From: Patescibacteria group bacterium | GTDB lineage: Bacteria; Patescibacteriota; Microgenomatia; UBA1400; PJMF01 | Length of the DNA stretch: 10,923 nt | Direction of reading: 5' to 3' | NCBI GenBank assembly: GCA_018816485.1 | Contig: JAHIVL010000054.1 | Span: forward strand, 1 to 10,923 | Shown here: positions 1 to 6,118 of the stretch, piece after piece | Layout: every line of letters begins with the position of its first letter | Position numbering within the stretch: position 1 is the stretch's first letter | Position numbers and translations under genes: made by a program | Notes under the pieces: generated by a model | Told to the model about the DNA's origin: nothing | Database searches by the model: none | Seen by the model: the letters and a program-made list of their open reading frames with translations, nothing else

Positions 1-1194
1 AAAACTAACCCAAAAATTACTTTAACAGCGACTGATGATAATGATCCAAACCATGGATTCAAGCAGCTTGAATACCAATGGAATAGCAAAACTGGAACTT
101 GGACAACGACTGCTAATACTACCATTAGTTTTAATCCACCTGGAGAAGGTCACAATATTTTATACTATCGAGCTTTAGATAAAGCAGATAACTACTCTAT
201 TATAGGTATCAAGAACATTCGCTATGATAGCACCGATCTTGAGGAAGGTCCTCAGAATGTTTCAGTTAGTCCCAACCCTACTAGTGGATCAATAGCCACT
301 GTTTCTTGGGATGCCGCAAGTGATGCTATCACCATTGATAAATATGAAGTCATCTGGCAATTAGATGATACTAGTATCCAATATAGTAAAACAGTTGACT
401 CAAATACTTTTGAAACAGAAATAGATCAGTTAACTGAAGGTAAATGGAATATTAAAGTTAAGGCTTTTGATGGCGTGGGCAACAGTAAAGAAGGCAGTAC
501 TTCATTAACAGTAGATAGAACCGCTCCTGATGCCCTAACCCTAGTTTTGGAGAGCACTGGCGTTGGTACTGCTAATTTAAGTTGGAATACAGTTGATGAC
601 GCAGAAGAATATCTAATTTTTTACGGCACCACTAGTGGTGATTATATTTATGGAGCAAATGTTGGCAATGTGACCAATTATACTGTTCAAGAGTTGGGAG
701 CAGGTAATTATTATTTCATTGTCAGAGCTAAAGATGCCTCAGATAACCAAAGTAGCAACTCCAACGAGGTTAATACTGGGACAATAGCTGGTGTTCCTGG
801 AGCCACTCCTGGTGGTCCCGGCGCGGATTTTGTTCCTGCTGGTGAAGTTCAAGGCGCAACAAATGATAGCGAATCTGAGTCTAAGACTGATGATGTTGTT
901 GGAAAAGTAATGGGAGTTAATGAAACCTCATCATGGGTGAAGAGTAACTTACCTTGGATGCTTTTGATTTTACAAGCAGGATTAATTATATTGGCAGATC
1001 ATTTAAATCGTCGCAAGCGTGGATTTGGAAAATATTTAATGACGCTATTAATTACTATTTTATCAATTGCAATTTTCAATTGGTCAAATAGCTCTCTAAA
1101 CTCAATAATGAATTGGTTTATGTTGGTTTCAGTTTCTCTAGCAATTTTGTTAAAAGTTTTTAACTATGCTTTTATTGAAGATCAAACTAATTGA
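1..1194 (+). CDS. FN3-repeat surface protein with C-terminal membrane segments (5' partial)
   Basis: The frame is open from base 1, so the protein begins before the window; 397 codons are visible and the first internal Met (475) is not its start. Visible codons 1-80 form a beta-rich Ig-like repeat ending in a YYRALDKADN motif, as in bacterial adhesion-type repeats. Codons about 82-170 and 172-260 look like two fibronectin type III domains (VSWDAASD...YEVIW and LSWNTVDDAEEYLIFY, each ending in a VKAFDGVGN or VRAKDASDN strand). A Gly/Pro/Ser/Asp linker (GATPGGPGAD, GEVQGAT) follows, then three hydrophobic segments at about codons 316-333, 345-361 and 369-391 with RRKRG between the first two. 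It is probably an exported protein displayed on the envelope and anchored by its C-terminus. The ligand is unknown. No R28 repeat follows this gene, unlike the genes after tRNA-Gln. The domain reading is fairly secure; the function is not. Confidence 0.85.
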   Translation, partial: KTNPKITLTATDDNDPNHGFKQLEYQWNSKTGTWTTTANTTISFNPPGEGHNILYYRALDKADNYSIIGIKNIRYDSTDLEEGPQNVSVSPNPTSGSIATVSWDAASDAITIDKYEVIWQLDDTSIQYSKTVDSNTFETEIDQLTEGKWNIKVKAFDGVGNSKEGSTSLTVDRTAPDALTLVLESTGVGTANLSWNTVDDAEEYLIFYGTTSGDYIYGANVGNVTNYTVQELGAGNYYFIVRAKDASDNQSSNSNEVNTGTIAGVPGATPGGPGADFVPAGEVQGATNDSESESKTDDVVGKVMGVNETSSWVKSNLPWMLLILQAGLIILADHLNRRKRGFGKYLMTLLITILSIAIFNWSNSSLNSIMNWFMLVSVSLAILLKVFNYAFIEDQTN

Positions 1195-1268
1195 GATTTT
1201 TAATACTCCCTAAATAAAGTTTTCTAGATATAATAAGGATCGTTAAAGATTTATTTCTTGACCTATAT

Positions 1269-1341
1269 GCCAAGCTAGCCAAGTTGGTCACGGCGCATGT
1301 CTGAAAAACATGAGATTCAGGTTCGATCCCTGAGCTTGGCA
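1269..1341 (+). tRNA. tRNA-Phe (GAA)
   Basis: The acceptor stem GCCAAGC pairs perfectly with GCTTGGC (1334-1340) and A1341 is the discriminator. The D arm GCC/GGC, an anticodon stem CATGT/ACATG with loop CTGAAAA (anticodon GAA), and a T arm CAGGTTCGATCCCTG are all present. CCA is not encoded (ACAT follows), so a CCA-adding enzyme would be needed. A TATAAT at 1229-1234 may be the -10 box, but no good -35 is visible. Confidence 0.95.
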
Positions 1342-1394
1342 CATTTGACTTTTCAAGTGTGCCCTCTACCCTTCTTAAAGTTCAAAAGTTTTTT

Positions 1395-1952
1395 TTATTT
1401 TGATCCTAGATGTAATACCGCAACACATGATGGTCTTTTTGCAATTTTGTAGGAATCACAATCAACACTAATTCCCATATCTAAGTATGTATTATTTAGA
1501 AGTTGAGCATTATGTTTTTCACTGTTCTTCCATGCATCAAAAACTTTCCAAGGAGTGTTTGCTCCTGAAGATAAATTTTCACCAGAGGTTTTATATTCAT
1601 ATCCTGCTGTTTTAAATAAGTACCAAGATTCAATGTTGTCCTCATCTTCATGTTTGAAGTAGTTATTTTCAATCATATCGGCGACTTTTCGTTTAGCACT
1701 TATTTCCAGAGATTGATTGATTTGCAAAGGGCTGAGCTTATTTTCTTTACGATAAGAATTAATTAGTGAATAAAGTTTTTCTGTTTCAAAAACAATTTTT
1801 TCACTTTTCTTTGTTGGTTGTTTTTTAGTTGTACTTTCAGTTTCATATATCATTGTACCTAAAACTTGTTCTCCAAATTTTCCTATATTTATCAATGAAA
1901 TAAGAAGAATAGAAATAGTTATTAGAGCAATGATCAGTAAAATTTTTTTCAT
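1395..1952 (-). CDS. CAP-domain (SCP/PR-1 family) protein, membrane-anchored or secreted
   Basis: The 185-aa protein has a Lys-rich start and a hydrophobic segment (about residues 4-23: signal anchor or signal peptide), then a polar Thr/Lys linker (38-52) and a CAP domain (about 57-183). The family's cavity residues are visible: His101 in YFKHEDED, Glu125 in SGENLS and His147 in SEKHNAQLL, with the conserved YLDMGISV strand after them. Cys165 and Cys176 could form a disulfide. Bacterial CAP proteins such as YkwD are extracellular; their activity is poorly defined. The gene faces the tRNAs and is transcribed alone. It is outside the repeat array and has no R28 at its end. A TAAAAT (complement of 1962-1967) nine bases upstream of the ATG is a possible -10 box. 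The start is the first Met before the hydrophobic segment. Confidence 0.88.
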   Translation of the reverse strand: MKKILLIIALITISILLISLINIGKFGEQVLGTMIYETESTTKKQPTKKSEKIVFETEKLYSLINSYRKENKLSPLQINQSLEISAKRKVADMIENNYFKHEDEDNIESWYLFKTAGYEYKTSGENLSSGANTPWKVFDAWKNSEKHNAQLLNNTYLDMGISVDCDSYKIAKRPSCVAVLHLGSK

Positions 1953-1999
1953 CTCTAACTCATTTTACACCAATCATAAATATTAATTTAATATAGTTA

Positions 2000-2028
2000 T
2001 TCACAAGCATGCTCATCGAGGGTACAAT
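2000..2028 (+). promoter_or_regulatory. Promoter of tRNA-Gly
   Basis: TTCACA (2000-2005, five of six matches to TTGACA) is separated by 17 bases from TACAAT (2023-2028, five of six matches to TATAAT), and the tRNA starts 23 bases further on. This is the best full sigma70-type promoter in the window. Confidence 0.7.
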
Positions 2029-2051
2029 ATGCTTTGTTCTTTACTAAAATT

Positions 2052-2123
2052 GCGGGAGTAGCTCAGTGGTAGAGCGCTTCCTTGCCAAGGAAGAGGCCGC
2101 GGGTTCGATCCCCGTCTCCCGCT
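2052..2123 (+). tRNA. tRNA-Gly (GCC)
   Basis: The acceptor stem GCGGGAG pairs perfectly with CTCCCGC (2116-2122) and T2123 is the discriminator. The anticodon stem CTTCC/GGAAG carries loop TTGCCAA (anticodon GCC). The T arm is GCGGGTTCGATCCCCGT. No CCA is encoded. Confidence 0.96.
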
Positions 2124-2134
2124 CATTTAGAAAG

Positions 2135-2158
2135 ATAGCCCTGATGGGCTATTTTTTT
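2135..2158 (+). terminator. Rho-independent terminator after tRNA-Gly
   Basis: ATAGCCC (2135-2141), loop TGAT and GGGCTAT (2146-2152) form a perfect 7-bp stem running straight into a T tract (2152-2158). Confidence 0.88.
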
Positions 2159-2174
2159 GTATAATTTGATCAAC

Positions 2175-2203
2175 TTCACTTAAAGAGCTCTCTCTGGTAA
2201 AAT
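2175..2203 (+). promoter_or_regulatory. Promoter of tRNA-Gln
   Basis: An extended -10 element, TGGTAAAAT (2195-2203), lies 12 bases before the tRNA. TTCACT (2175-2180) with a 17-base spacer is a plausible -35. Confidence 0.6.
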
Positions 2204-2215
2204 ATAGATCTTAGT

Positions 2216-2286
2216 TGCCCGATCGTCTAACGGCAGGACAGCGGCCTTTGAAGCCGTCAATCTTGGTTCGAATCCAAGTCGGGCAT
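2216..2286 (+). tRNA. tRNA-Gln (UUG), anchor of the cassette array
   Basis: The acceptor stem TGCCCGA pairs with TCGGGCA (2279-2285) and T2286 is the discriminator. The anticodon stem GCGGC/GCCGT carries loop CTTTGAA (anticodon TTG). The T arm is CTTGGTTCGAATCCAAG. No CCA is encoded. The last 15 bases of the gene and its flank (2274-2288, CCAAGTCGGGCATCA) recur three times downstream, as expected when a tRNA 3' end serves as an integration site. The long run of repeat-bounded cargo genes begins immediately after it. Confidence 0.95.
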
Positions 2287-2288
2287 CA

Positions 2289-2389
2289 AGAACATATAGC
2301 TTTATATATCAATCTAATTTTTTCTATATTCTCTACCCCACTAGGACGCCCTAATTTCTCCTCAAGAACGAGTTCCGACCTGATATAAT
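2289..2389 (+). promoter_or_regulatory. Long cassette leader L1 with extended -10 promoter
   Basis: This AT-rich leader of about 100 bp starts directly after the tRNA-Gln CATCA. Near-identical copies follow the tRNA-end copies at 5175 and 7127, and a diverged one lies at 4054. Its conserved 3' part (CTCCTCAAGAACGAGTTC, then YGACC) ends in TGATATAAT (2381-2389), an extended -10 promoter. No clear -35 is seen. The next start codon is 30 bases downstream. Confidence 0.7.
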
Positions 2390-2419
2390 TTATTTATCAA
2401 AATTATAAGAATATAAAAT

Positions 2420-3043
2420 ATGCAAGAAGGTGGACGTGGAATTGAAGAGTCAAGAAATGTTGAGCTTAGCGCTCACCAGGTCGAGGGTATTACAATTGAA
2501 GTTTTGAAAGACGAAGAGCTTATACAATATTTAAAAGAAAAGATCGCACAAAAGATTAATTTCAAACAAGCAGTCACAAATGATGATGGCACAAATGATT
2601 TTTCTGAATGGAAAAGACTTGGAATGTTTATCGTTAATTGGAAAAGACTTCCTGATTCTTTGGTAAGTATTTTGCAAAGTAATGGTGTAGACATTATGGC
2701 CGATGAAGTTCTTGAATTACACATACCTCCTCAGAGTGCTTCGTTTGAGGAATTTCAACAATCACTCAATAGATTAAAGGAATATCTTAATTCAAATAGA
2801 TCAAATAAAAATTTACCAAGATATGTATATGGAGTAAGCTATTTAGCAAAGTATGCAGGGCGTTGGGGTTTTACTATTATCGATCTTCCAGATTTTATTC
2901 AAGGAGAAAGTGGAGCTGCGGGAATTTTAAGAGATTATGCTGAAAGTGTTGAAGATCCTAAAAAACAAAGATTGGCACATAAGTTCAAAATAGATGACAT
3001 TAAACTTTGTTATATATCTGTAGATGATTTGTTAAAAAGATAG
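2420..3043 (+). CDS. Hypothetical cargo protein, 207 aa
   Basis: I do not recognise this protein. It is soluble and mixed alpha/beta, with no signal peptide or membrane segment. An acidic N-terminal half is followed by a strand-like segment (VLELHIPP, about residues 97-104), a helical region, and a distinctive conserved-looking stretch (about 133-156) holding LPRYVYGVSYLAKYAGRWGF and then a DLPDF segment. I have a weak impression that similar C-terminal motifs occur in other uncharacterised CPR proteins, but cannot name a family. It is the first gene of the array, transcribed from the L1 promoter. The ATG lies 30 bases after the -10 box and only a weak purine run (ATAAGA) precedes it, so the start is less certain than for its neighbours. 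An R28 copy begins six bases after the stop codon. Confidence 0.75.
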   Translation: MQEGGRGIEESRNVELSAHQVEGITIEVLKDEELIQYLKEKIAQKINFKQAVTNDDGTNDFSEWKRLGMFIVNWKRLPDSLVSILQSNGVDIMADEVLELHIPPQSASFEEFQQSLNRLKEYLNSNRSNKNLPRYVYGVSYLAKYAGRWGFTIIDLPDFIQGESGAAGILRDYAESVEDPKKQRLAHKFKIDDIKLCYISVDDLLKR

Positions 3044-3048
3044 AATTA

Positions 3049-3076
3049 GTTCCAACATAGTACAGCAACAACATAT
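3049..3076 (+). repeat. R28 copy 1 (3' half degenerate)
   Basis: The first 16 bases match the R28 consensus exactly (GTTCCAACATAG then TACA). The second half has diverged (GCAACAACATAT) and lacks the terminal CATCA. It follows the 207-aa gene and runs into the promoter of the next gene. Confidence 0.75.
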
Positions 3077-3087
3077 TTTCTTCTTGC

Positions 3088-3096
3088 TGATATACT
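3088..3096 (+). promoter_or_regulatory. Extended -10 promoter of the APH-like gene
   Basis: TGATATACT ends six bases before the ATG at 3103, so transcription should begin at or beside the start codon. No Shine-Dalgarno sequence is present, which points to a leaderless mRNA. Confidence 0.65.
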
Positions 3097-3102
3097 AAAA
3101 TC

Positions 3103-4011
3103 ATGAATATTGAGTTCGAGAAAAAAATAATTTCACTTTTTGGAAATAACGGAAAAAAATGGTTGCAGTCAATTCCAGAATTGATTAGTAAATACGAAAA
3201 AGACTGGAAGATAAAAGTTTCTCCGCCGTTCGAACTATCATATAACTATGTTTGCCCTGCTAAGACTTTTGATGGAAAAAATGCAGTTCTTAAGTTAAGT
3301 TTTCCAGAGAATAAAGAATTTGCTTTAGAACTTGAAGCACTTAAAAGATTCCCCAGAAGCGTATCGATTCAAATATTAAATGATGACATTTTAAATGGGG
3401 CCGTGCTTATTGAGAGAGCTGTACCAGGCAAGCCATTAAGAAACATTGAATCAGATGACGAACAAATAAAAATTGCATCAGATGTTATAAGTAGATTACA
3501 TATTCCTATTTCAAATGATTCCAACTCAACTTTTCCTTCTATTTCAAACTGGTTTAAAGCGTTTGAGCGCTATGAGAAAAAATATGGAGTGAAATCTGGA
3601 CCAGTTCCTAAAAAATTATTTGATTTAGGTGAAGGTATATTTAAAGAATTTCTTCAAGAAAAACGTCAACAGTATTTACTACATGGAGATCTACATAGCG
3701 AAAACATTATTAGTTCTCAAAGAGGTTGGATTGTAATTGATCCTAAAGGAATAATTGGCGAAAGAGAATTTGAGCTTGGTGCTTACTTAAGAAATCCATA
3801 TTATGATTTTCCAAATGAAAGTAACTATGAGGATCTAGAAAGTCGCAGAATTTTACAATTTTCAGAAGAATTAGGATTTGATAAAGAAAGAATTAGAAAA
3901 TGGGCATTAGCTTGTGCAATTATATCCATTCTTTGGTTTTTGGAAGATGAGGGAACTTTTAAAGAAATATACGTTCGGAATGCTGAATTGTTAAATAATT
4001 TGAAGATTTAG
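3103..4011 (+). CDS. APH(6)/hydroxyurea-kinase-like phosphotransferase
   Basis: The 302-aa protein has the aminoglycoside-phosphotransferase fold. Lys64 in AVLKLS and a nearby Glu (76 or 78) would position ATP. The catalytic motif LLHGDLHSEN (192-201) supplies Asp196 and Asn201, and VIDPKG (211-216) supplies the metal ligand Asp213. The IDPKG-IIGEREFELGAYLRNP block is characteristic of the APH(6) family (streptomycin 6-kinases such as StrB, and hydroxyurea kinases), which suggests ATP-dependent phosphorylation of a small hydroxylated compound in the cytoplasm. The protein is slightly longer than StrB (about 278 aa). The substrate cannot be read from sequence, and many family members in uncultivated bacteria are not proven resistance enzymes. 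The gene has its own promoter six bases upstream of the ATG and ends 14 bases before an R28 copy. Family assignment is strong; resistance is inference. Confidence 0.88.
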   Translation: MNIEFEKKIISLFGNNGKKWLQSIPELISKYEKDWKIKVSPPFELSYNYVCPAKTFDGKNAVLKLSFPENKEFALELEALKRFPRSVSIQILNDDILNGAVLIERAVPGKPLRNIESDDEQIKIASDVISRLHIPISNDSNSTFPSISNWFKAFERYEKKYGVKSGPVPKKLFDLGEGIFKEFLQEKRQQYLLHGDLHSENIISSQRGWIVIDPKGIIGEREFELGAYLRNPYYDFPNESNYEDLESRRILQFSEELGFDKERIRKWALACAIISILWFLEDEGTFKEIYVRNAELLNNLKI

Positions 4012-4025
4012 GAACCTGATAATTA

Positions 4026-4053
4026 ATTCCAACATAGTACAACAGTGCCATCA
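4026..4053 (+). repeat. R28 copy 2
   Basis: It matches the R28 consensus at 27 of 28 positions (first base A instead of G) and ends in GTGCCATCA. It lies 14 bases after the APH-like gene and is followed directly by a long leader rather than a T unit. Confidence 0.9.
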
Positions 4054-4135
4054 ACATCTAATATATACCTATATATAAATCTATTCTTTACTATAATTAT
4101 TTAAATCCTCTGTTCTGTTATCTGTCTGTTATAAT
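4054..4135 (+). promoter_or_regulatory. Diverged long leader and extended -10 promoter of SDR 1
   Basis: The stretch around 4070-4100 (TATATATAAATCTATTCTTT) resembles the 5' half of the long leaders at 2289, 5175 and 7127, but here it follows an R28 copy, not a tRNA end. The 3' half is different. TGTTATAAT (4127-4135) ends six bases before the ATG at 4142, giving a probable leaderless transcript without a Shine-Dalgarno sequence. Confidence 0.6.
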
Positions 4136-4141
4136 TTTTAT

Positions 4142-5002
4142 ATGAAAAAAATACTTGTAACTGGCGCTAGTGGATATGTTGGTGCACGAATTTATCTAGA
4201 TTTACAAAAAAAACATGAAGTTGTGGGCACATACTTTAACAGTGATTTTAATGATAATCTTGTAAAAATTGATATAACTGATTTAGACTCAGTTAGATTA
4301 GTTTTTAAAGCTCATAATCCAGATTTTATAGTTCATGTTGCTGCTTTTCCAGTGTCTCCACAAAATGATGATCAAAAAAAATTGATGAAAGAATTAAACT
4401 ACAAAGGTGTTGATAACATAGTTAAAGTATCCAATGAGATTGGTGCAAAAGTTGTTTTTGTTTCTTCAGCAATAGCGCTGACTGATAGTTCATCAAGTGC
4501 AAATGATATTTACGGTCAATCAAAGGCATATGGAGAGAGAGAATGTAAAAAAATAGTTGCTGGTTCATTAATTGTCAGACCACATACTGTTTTTGGATAC
4601 AGTCCAAATATGACTAACGACCGATCGTTTAATAGAATTTTAAAAAACATATTCTTGAAAACTCCAGCAATTTATGACACCTCTTGGAAGTTTGAACCAA
4701 CTTATATTGGTCACATATCAGCAGTGATTGATAAATATATTTTAGGTGATATTAAAACAAATGTCATGAATGTTGCTATGGATATATTAAAATCTAAATA
4801 TGATTTAGGCTTTGATATTCTTAGTAATTTTGGAATAGAAGTAACTCCAGTTGATGATAAACGTGCATGGGCTGTAACAGAGCTCGATTTAACTGACTTT
4901 TATAAATTAAATTTACCTATAAAAAATTATGACGAAATGATATCCGCTATGGTAAAGGAAATTAATCAAATCGGAAATAATTACCCCAAAGAAATGAACT
5001 GA
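4142..5002 (+). CDS. Extended SDR: NAD(P)-dependent epimerase/reductase (RmlD-like), paralog 1
   Basis: The 286-aa protein begins with a Rossmann nucleotide-binding motif, TGASGYVG (Gly8, Gly11, Gly14), followed by DITD (44-47) and VHVAA (64-68). The catalytic pair is Tyr124 and Lys128 in IYGQSK, with Ser108/109 upstream. RPHTVFGYSPN and a C-terminal substrate half follow. Overall this is the dTDP-4-dehydrorhamnose reductase/sugar epimerase branch of the extended SDRs, acting on a nucleotide sugar or similar carbonyl compound. The exact substrate is unknown and no other sugar-nucleotide genes are adjacent, so it is not a typical rml cluster. It is a paralog of the gene at 6119-6952, sharing GYSPN-TNDR, DTSW, PTY-GH and NYDEMI blocks. 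The gene ends 15 bases before R28 copy 3. Confidence 0.9.
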   Translation: MKKILVTGASGYVGARIYLDLQKKHEVVGTYFNSDFNDNLVKIDITDLDSVRLVFKAHNPDFIVHVAAFPVSPQNDDQKKLMKELNYKGVDNIVKVSNEIGAKVVFVSSAIALTDSSSSANDIYGQSKAYGERECKKIVAGSLIVRPHTVFGYSPNMTNDRSFNRILKNIFLKTPAIYDTSWKFEPTYIGHISAVIDKYILGDIKTNVMNVAMDILKSKYDLGFDILSNFGIEVTPVDDKRAWAVTELDLTDFYKLNLPIKNYDEMISAMVKEINQIGNNYPKEMN

Positions 5003-5017
5003 TAATCGAGAAAAAAA

Positions 5018-5045
5018 GTTCCAACATAGTACATCAGTGCCATCC
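5018..5045 (+). repeat. R28 copy 3
   Basis: It follows the first SDR gene and matches the consensus except for T at position 17 and the last base (CATCC instead of CATCA). The base change is mirrored in the right arm of the adjoining hairpin (GGAT instead of TGAT at 5080-5083). Confidence 0.9.
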
Positions 5046-5046
5046 A

Positions 5047-5077
5047 AATAAAATACCAGCTTCAGCTGGTTTTTTAT
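5047..5077 (+). terminator. Terminator hairpin of T unit 1
   Basis: ACCAGC (5055-5060), loop TTCA and GCTGGT (5065-5070) are followed by a T tract. The A-rich left flank also pairs with the T-rich right flank, so it could act in both directions. Confidence 0.85.
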
Positions 5078-5159
5078 TCGGATATTTGTCTAGAAGATTT
5101 GGATCACTGAGAATCTGATCGAGCTTCTGCGAGGAAATGTCTGAAGCATGGGCGGAAGA

Positions 5160-5174
5160 CCAAGTCGGGCATCA
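5160..5174 (+). repeat. tRNA-Gln 3' end copy (att-like) 1
   Basis: CCAAGTCGGGCATCA is identical to 2274-2288, the 3' part of tRNA-Gln. The bases upstream are unrelated to the tRNA, so this is a duplicated target end and not a tRNA remnant. Confidence 0.85.
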
Positions 5175-5274
5175 TTAAATATAGCTTTATATATAAATCT
5201 AATTTTTAGTATATTCTCTACCCCATTAGGACGCCCTAATTTCTCCTCAAGAACGAGTTCCGACCTGATATAAT
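5175..5274 (+). promoter_or_regulatory. Long cassette leader L2 with extended -10 promoter
   Basis: Nearly identical to the leader at 2289, apart from its first bases and a few substitutions. TGATATAAT (5266-5274) ends eight bases before the ATG at 5283; no Shine-Dalgarno sequence is seen. TTAGG, four bases, CCTAA (5226-5239) is a perfect small inverted repeat some 30 bases upstream of the -10 box and could be an operator; it is imperfect in the other two leaders. Confidence 0.7.
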
Positions 5275-5282
5275 TTATTTAC

Positions 5283-5687
5283 ATGCAAAAAGATTACATA
5301 GACAAATTAGCTTACATTGAAATAGTAGACAAAAAGATTTTAGTAACTCTAAGTAAAGGCAAAGATACTTGGTATATTCCTGGAGGAAAAAGAGAAAAAG
5401 ATGAAACTGATTCTCAAGCTCTAATAAGAGAGGTTGAAGAAGAGCTAATGGTTGAATTAATTCCAGATACAATTAAAAAATATGGAGTATTTGAAGCTCA
5501 AGCTCACGGAAAACCTGAAGGAACAGTGGTTAGAATGACTTGCTATACCGCAAAGTATATTGGAGAATTAAAACCAGATTCAGAAATCGATAAAATTGAT
5601 TATTTCGATTATTCTCAGAAATCAAAAACTTCACCAGTTGATAATTTGATTTTTGATGATTTATTAAAGAAAGGAAAGATTAAATGA
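5283..5687 (+). CDS. Nudix hydrolase
   Basis: The 134-aa protein matches the single-domain Nudix length. The Nudix box runs from Gly35 (GKREKDE, TDSQALI, REVEEE) with Arg49, Glu50, Glu53 and Glu54 in the expected positions for Mg2+ binding; the usual Gly near the end of the box is Met56. The TWYIPGGK strand before the box is typical. It should hydrolyse a nucleoside diphosphate linked to another group (for example a modified NTP or a sugar nucleotide) in the cytoplasm; the substrate cannot be told. Its stop codon overlaps the next start in ATGA (5684-5687), so the two genes form a translationally coupled pair transcribed from the L2 promoter. Start choice is supported by the -10 box eight bases upstream. 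Confidence 0.92.
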   Translation: MQKDYIDKLAYIEIVDKKILVTLSKGKDTWYIPGGKREKDETDSQALIREVEEELMVELIPDTIKKYGVFEAQAHGKPEGTVVRMTCYTAKYIGELKPDSEIDKIDYFDYSQKSKTSPVDNLIFDDLLKKGKIK

Positions 5688-6037
5688 AACATACTCCAAT
5701 TAAACCAACAATTGATTTTAAAGACTTTGAAAAGTTAGATATTCGTGTAGGTACTATAGAAAAAGTTGAGGATGTAGAAGGATCTGACAAGCTTATTAGA
5801 TTAAAAGTTAATTTTGGTGAATTTAAAAGAAGCATACTTGCTGGTATGAAAAAAGAAAGAGAAAATTGTAAAGAAATTGAAGGTAAACAAGCATTATTTA
5901 TTGTTAACTTAGCTCCTAGAAAAATGATGGGTGAAATGTCTGAAGGTATGCTTTTTGATATTGGTTATTCAAATGAAATAACACCAGTACTGGCAAAGCC
6001 AGAAAAAGAAGTTCCCAATGGAGCGTGTGCGGGATAA
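5684..6037 (+). CDS. CsaA-like / MetRS C-terminal-like tRNA-binding protein
   Basis: This 117-aa protein is a stand-alone tRNA-binding OB fold of the EMAPII/Trbp111/CsaA type. The family blocks are visible: FEKLDIRVGTI (15-25), VEGSDKL (31-37), RSILAG (49-54), FIVNLAPRKMMGEMSEGML (72-90) and a C-terminal PNGA. Such proteins dimerise and bind the tRNA elbow, or act as export chaperones (CsaA); which applies here is unknown. The C-terminus (ACAG) is short. The start overlaps the Nudix stop by four bases, with AAGGAAAG about seven bases upstream as a Shine-Dalgarno site, fitting an internal operon gene. The stop codon abuts R28 copy 4 exactly. Confidence 0.9.
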   Translation: MKHTPIKPTIDFKDFEKLDIRVGTIEKVEDVEGSDKLIRLKVNFGEFKRSILAGMKKERENCKEIEGKQALFIVNLAPRKMMGEMSEGMLFDIGYSNEITPVLAKPEKEVPNGACAG

Positions 6038-6065
6038 GTTCCAATATAGTACAACAGTACCATCA
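6038..6065 (+). repeat. R28 copy 4
   Basis: It starts immediately after the TAA of the CsaA-like gene and differs from the consensus at two positions (ATATAG, GTACC), ending in CATCA. It is followed directly by a short leader and the second SDR gene, without a T unit. Confidence 0.9.
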
Positions 6066-6111
6066 CCTCTGGAGGTTCACTTGGATGGTTAGAACTAACT
6101 TTTGGTATAAT
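6066..6111 (+). promoter_or_regulatory. Short cassette leader with extended -10 promoter (SDR 2)
   Basis: The leader begins CCTC after CATCA and contains CACTTGGATG, AACTAAC and TTTGGTATAAT (6101-6111). The same order of blocks is found in the leader at 9069-9115, which follows a tRNA-end copy. The -10 box ends seven bases before the ATG; no Shine-Dalgarno sequence is present. Confidence 0.7.
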
Positions 6112-6118
6112 CTTAAAT

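Larger units (their letters stand above)
5046..5174 (+). repeat. T unit 1 (terminator, tail, tRNA-Gln 3' end copy)
   Basis: This non-coding unit follows R28 copy 3. It contains a terminator hairpin, then ATTTGGATCAC, a tail (GAGCTTCTGCGAGG ... GAAGCATGGGCGGAAGA) and a 15-bp copy of the tRNA-Gln 3' end (5160-5174). The inverted R28 segment present in the other T units (ACTATGTT) is mutated here (TCTAGAAG). The tail can fold with TGATCGA (5116-5122) pairing to TCGGGCA (5165-5171) with one mismatch and one G-T pair, and CTTCTGC (5124-5130) pairing to GCGGAAG (5152-5158). Confidence 0.85.

Noticed and set aside
1338..1364. Terminator after tRNA-Phe (GGCACA paired with TGTGCC).
   Set aside because: The stem uses the last bases of the tRNA acceptor arm, contains a bulge, and is not followed by a T tract on either strand.
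5160..5174. tRNA pseudogenes at the three tRNA-Gln end copies.
   Set aside because: Only 15 bases match the tRNA; there is no anticodon arm, no T loop and no D arm upstream, so they are short target-end duplications.
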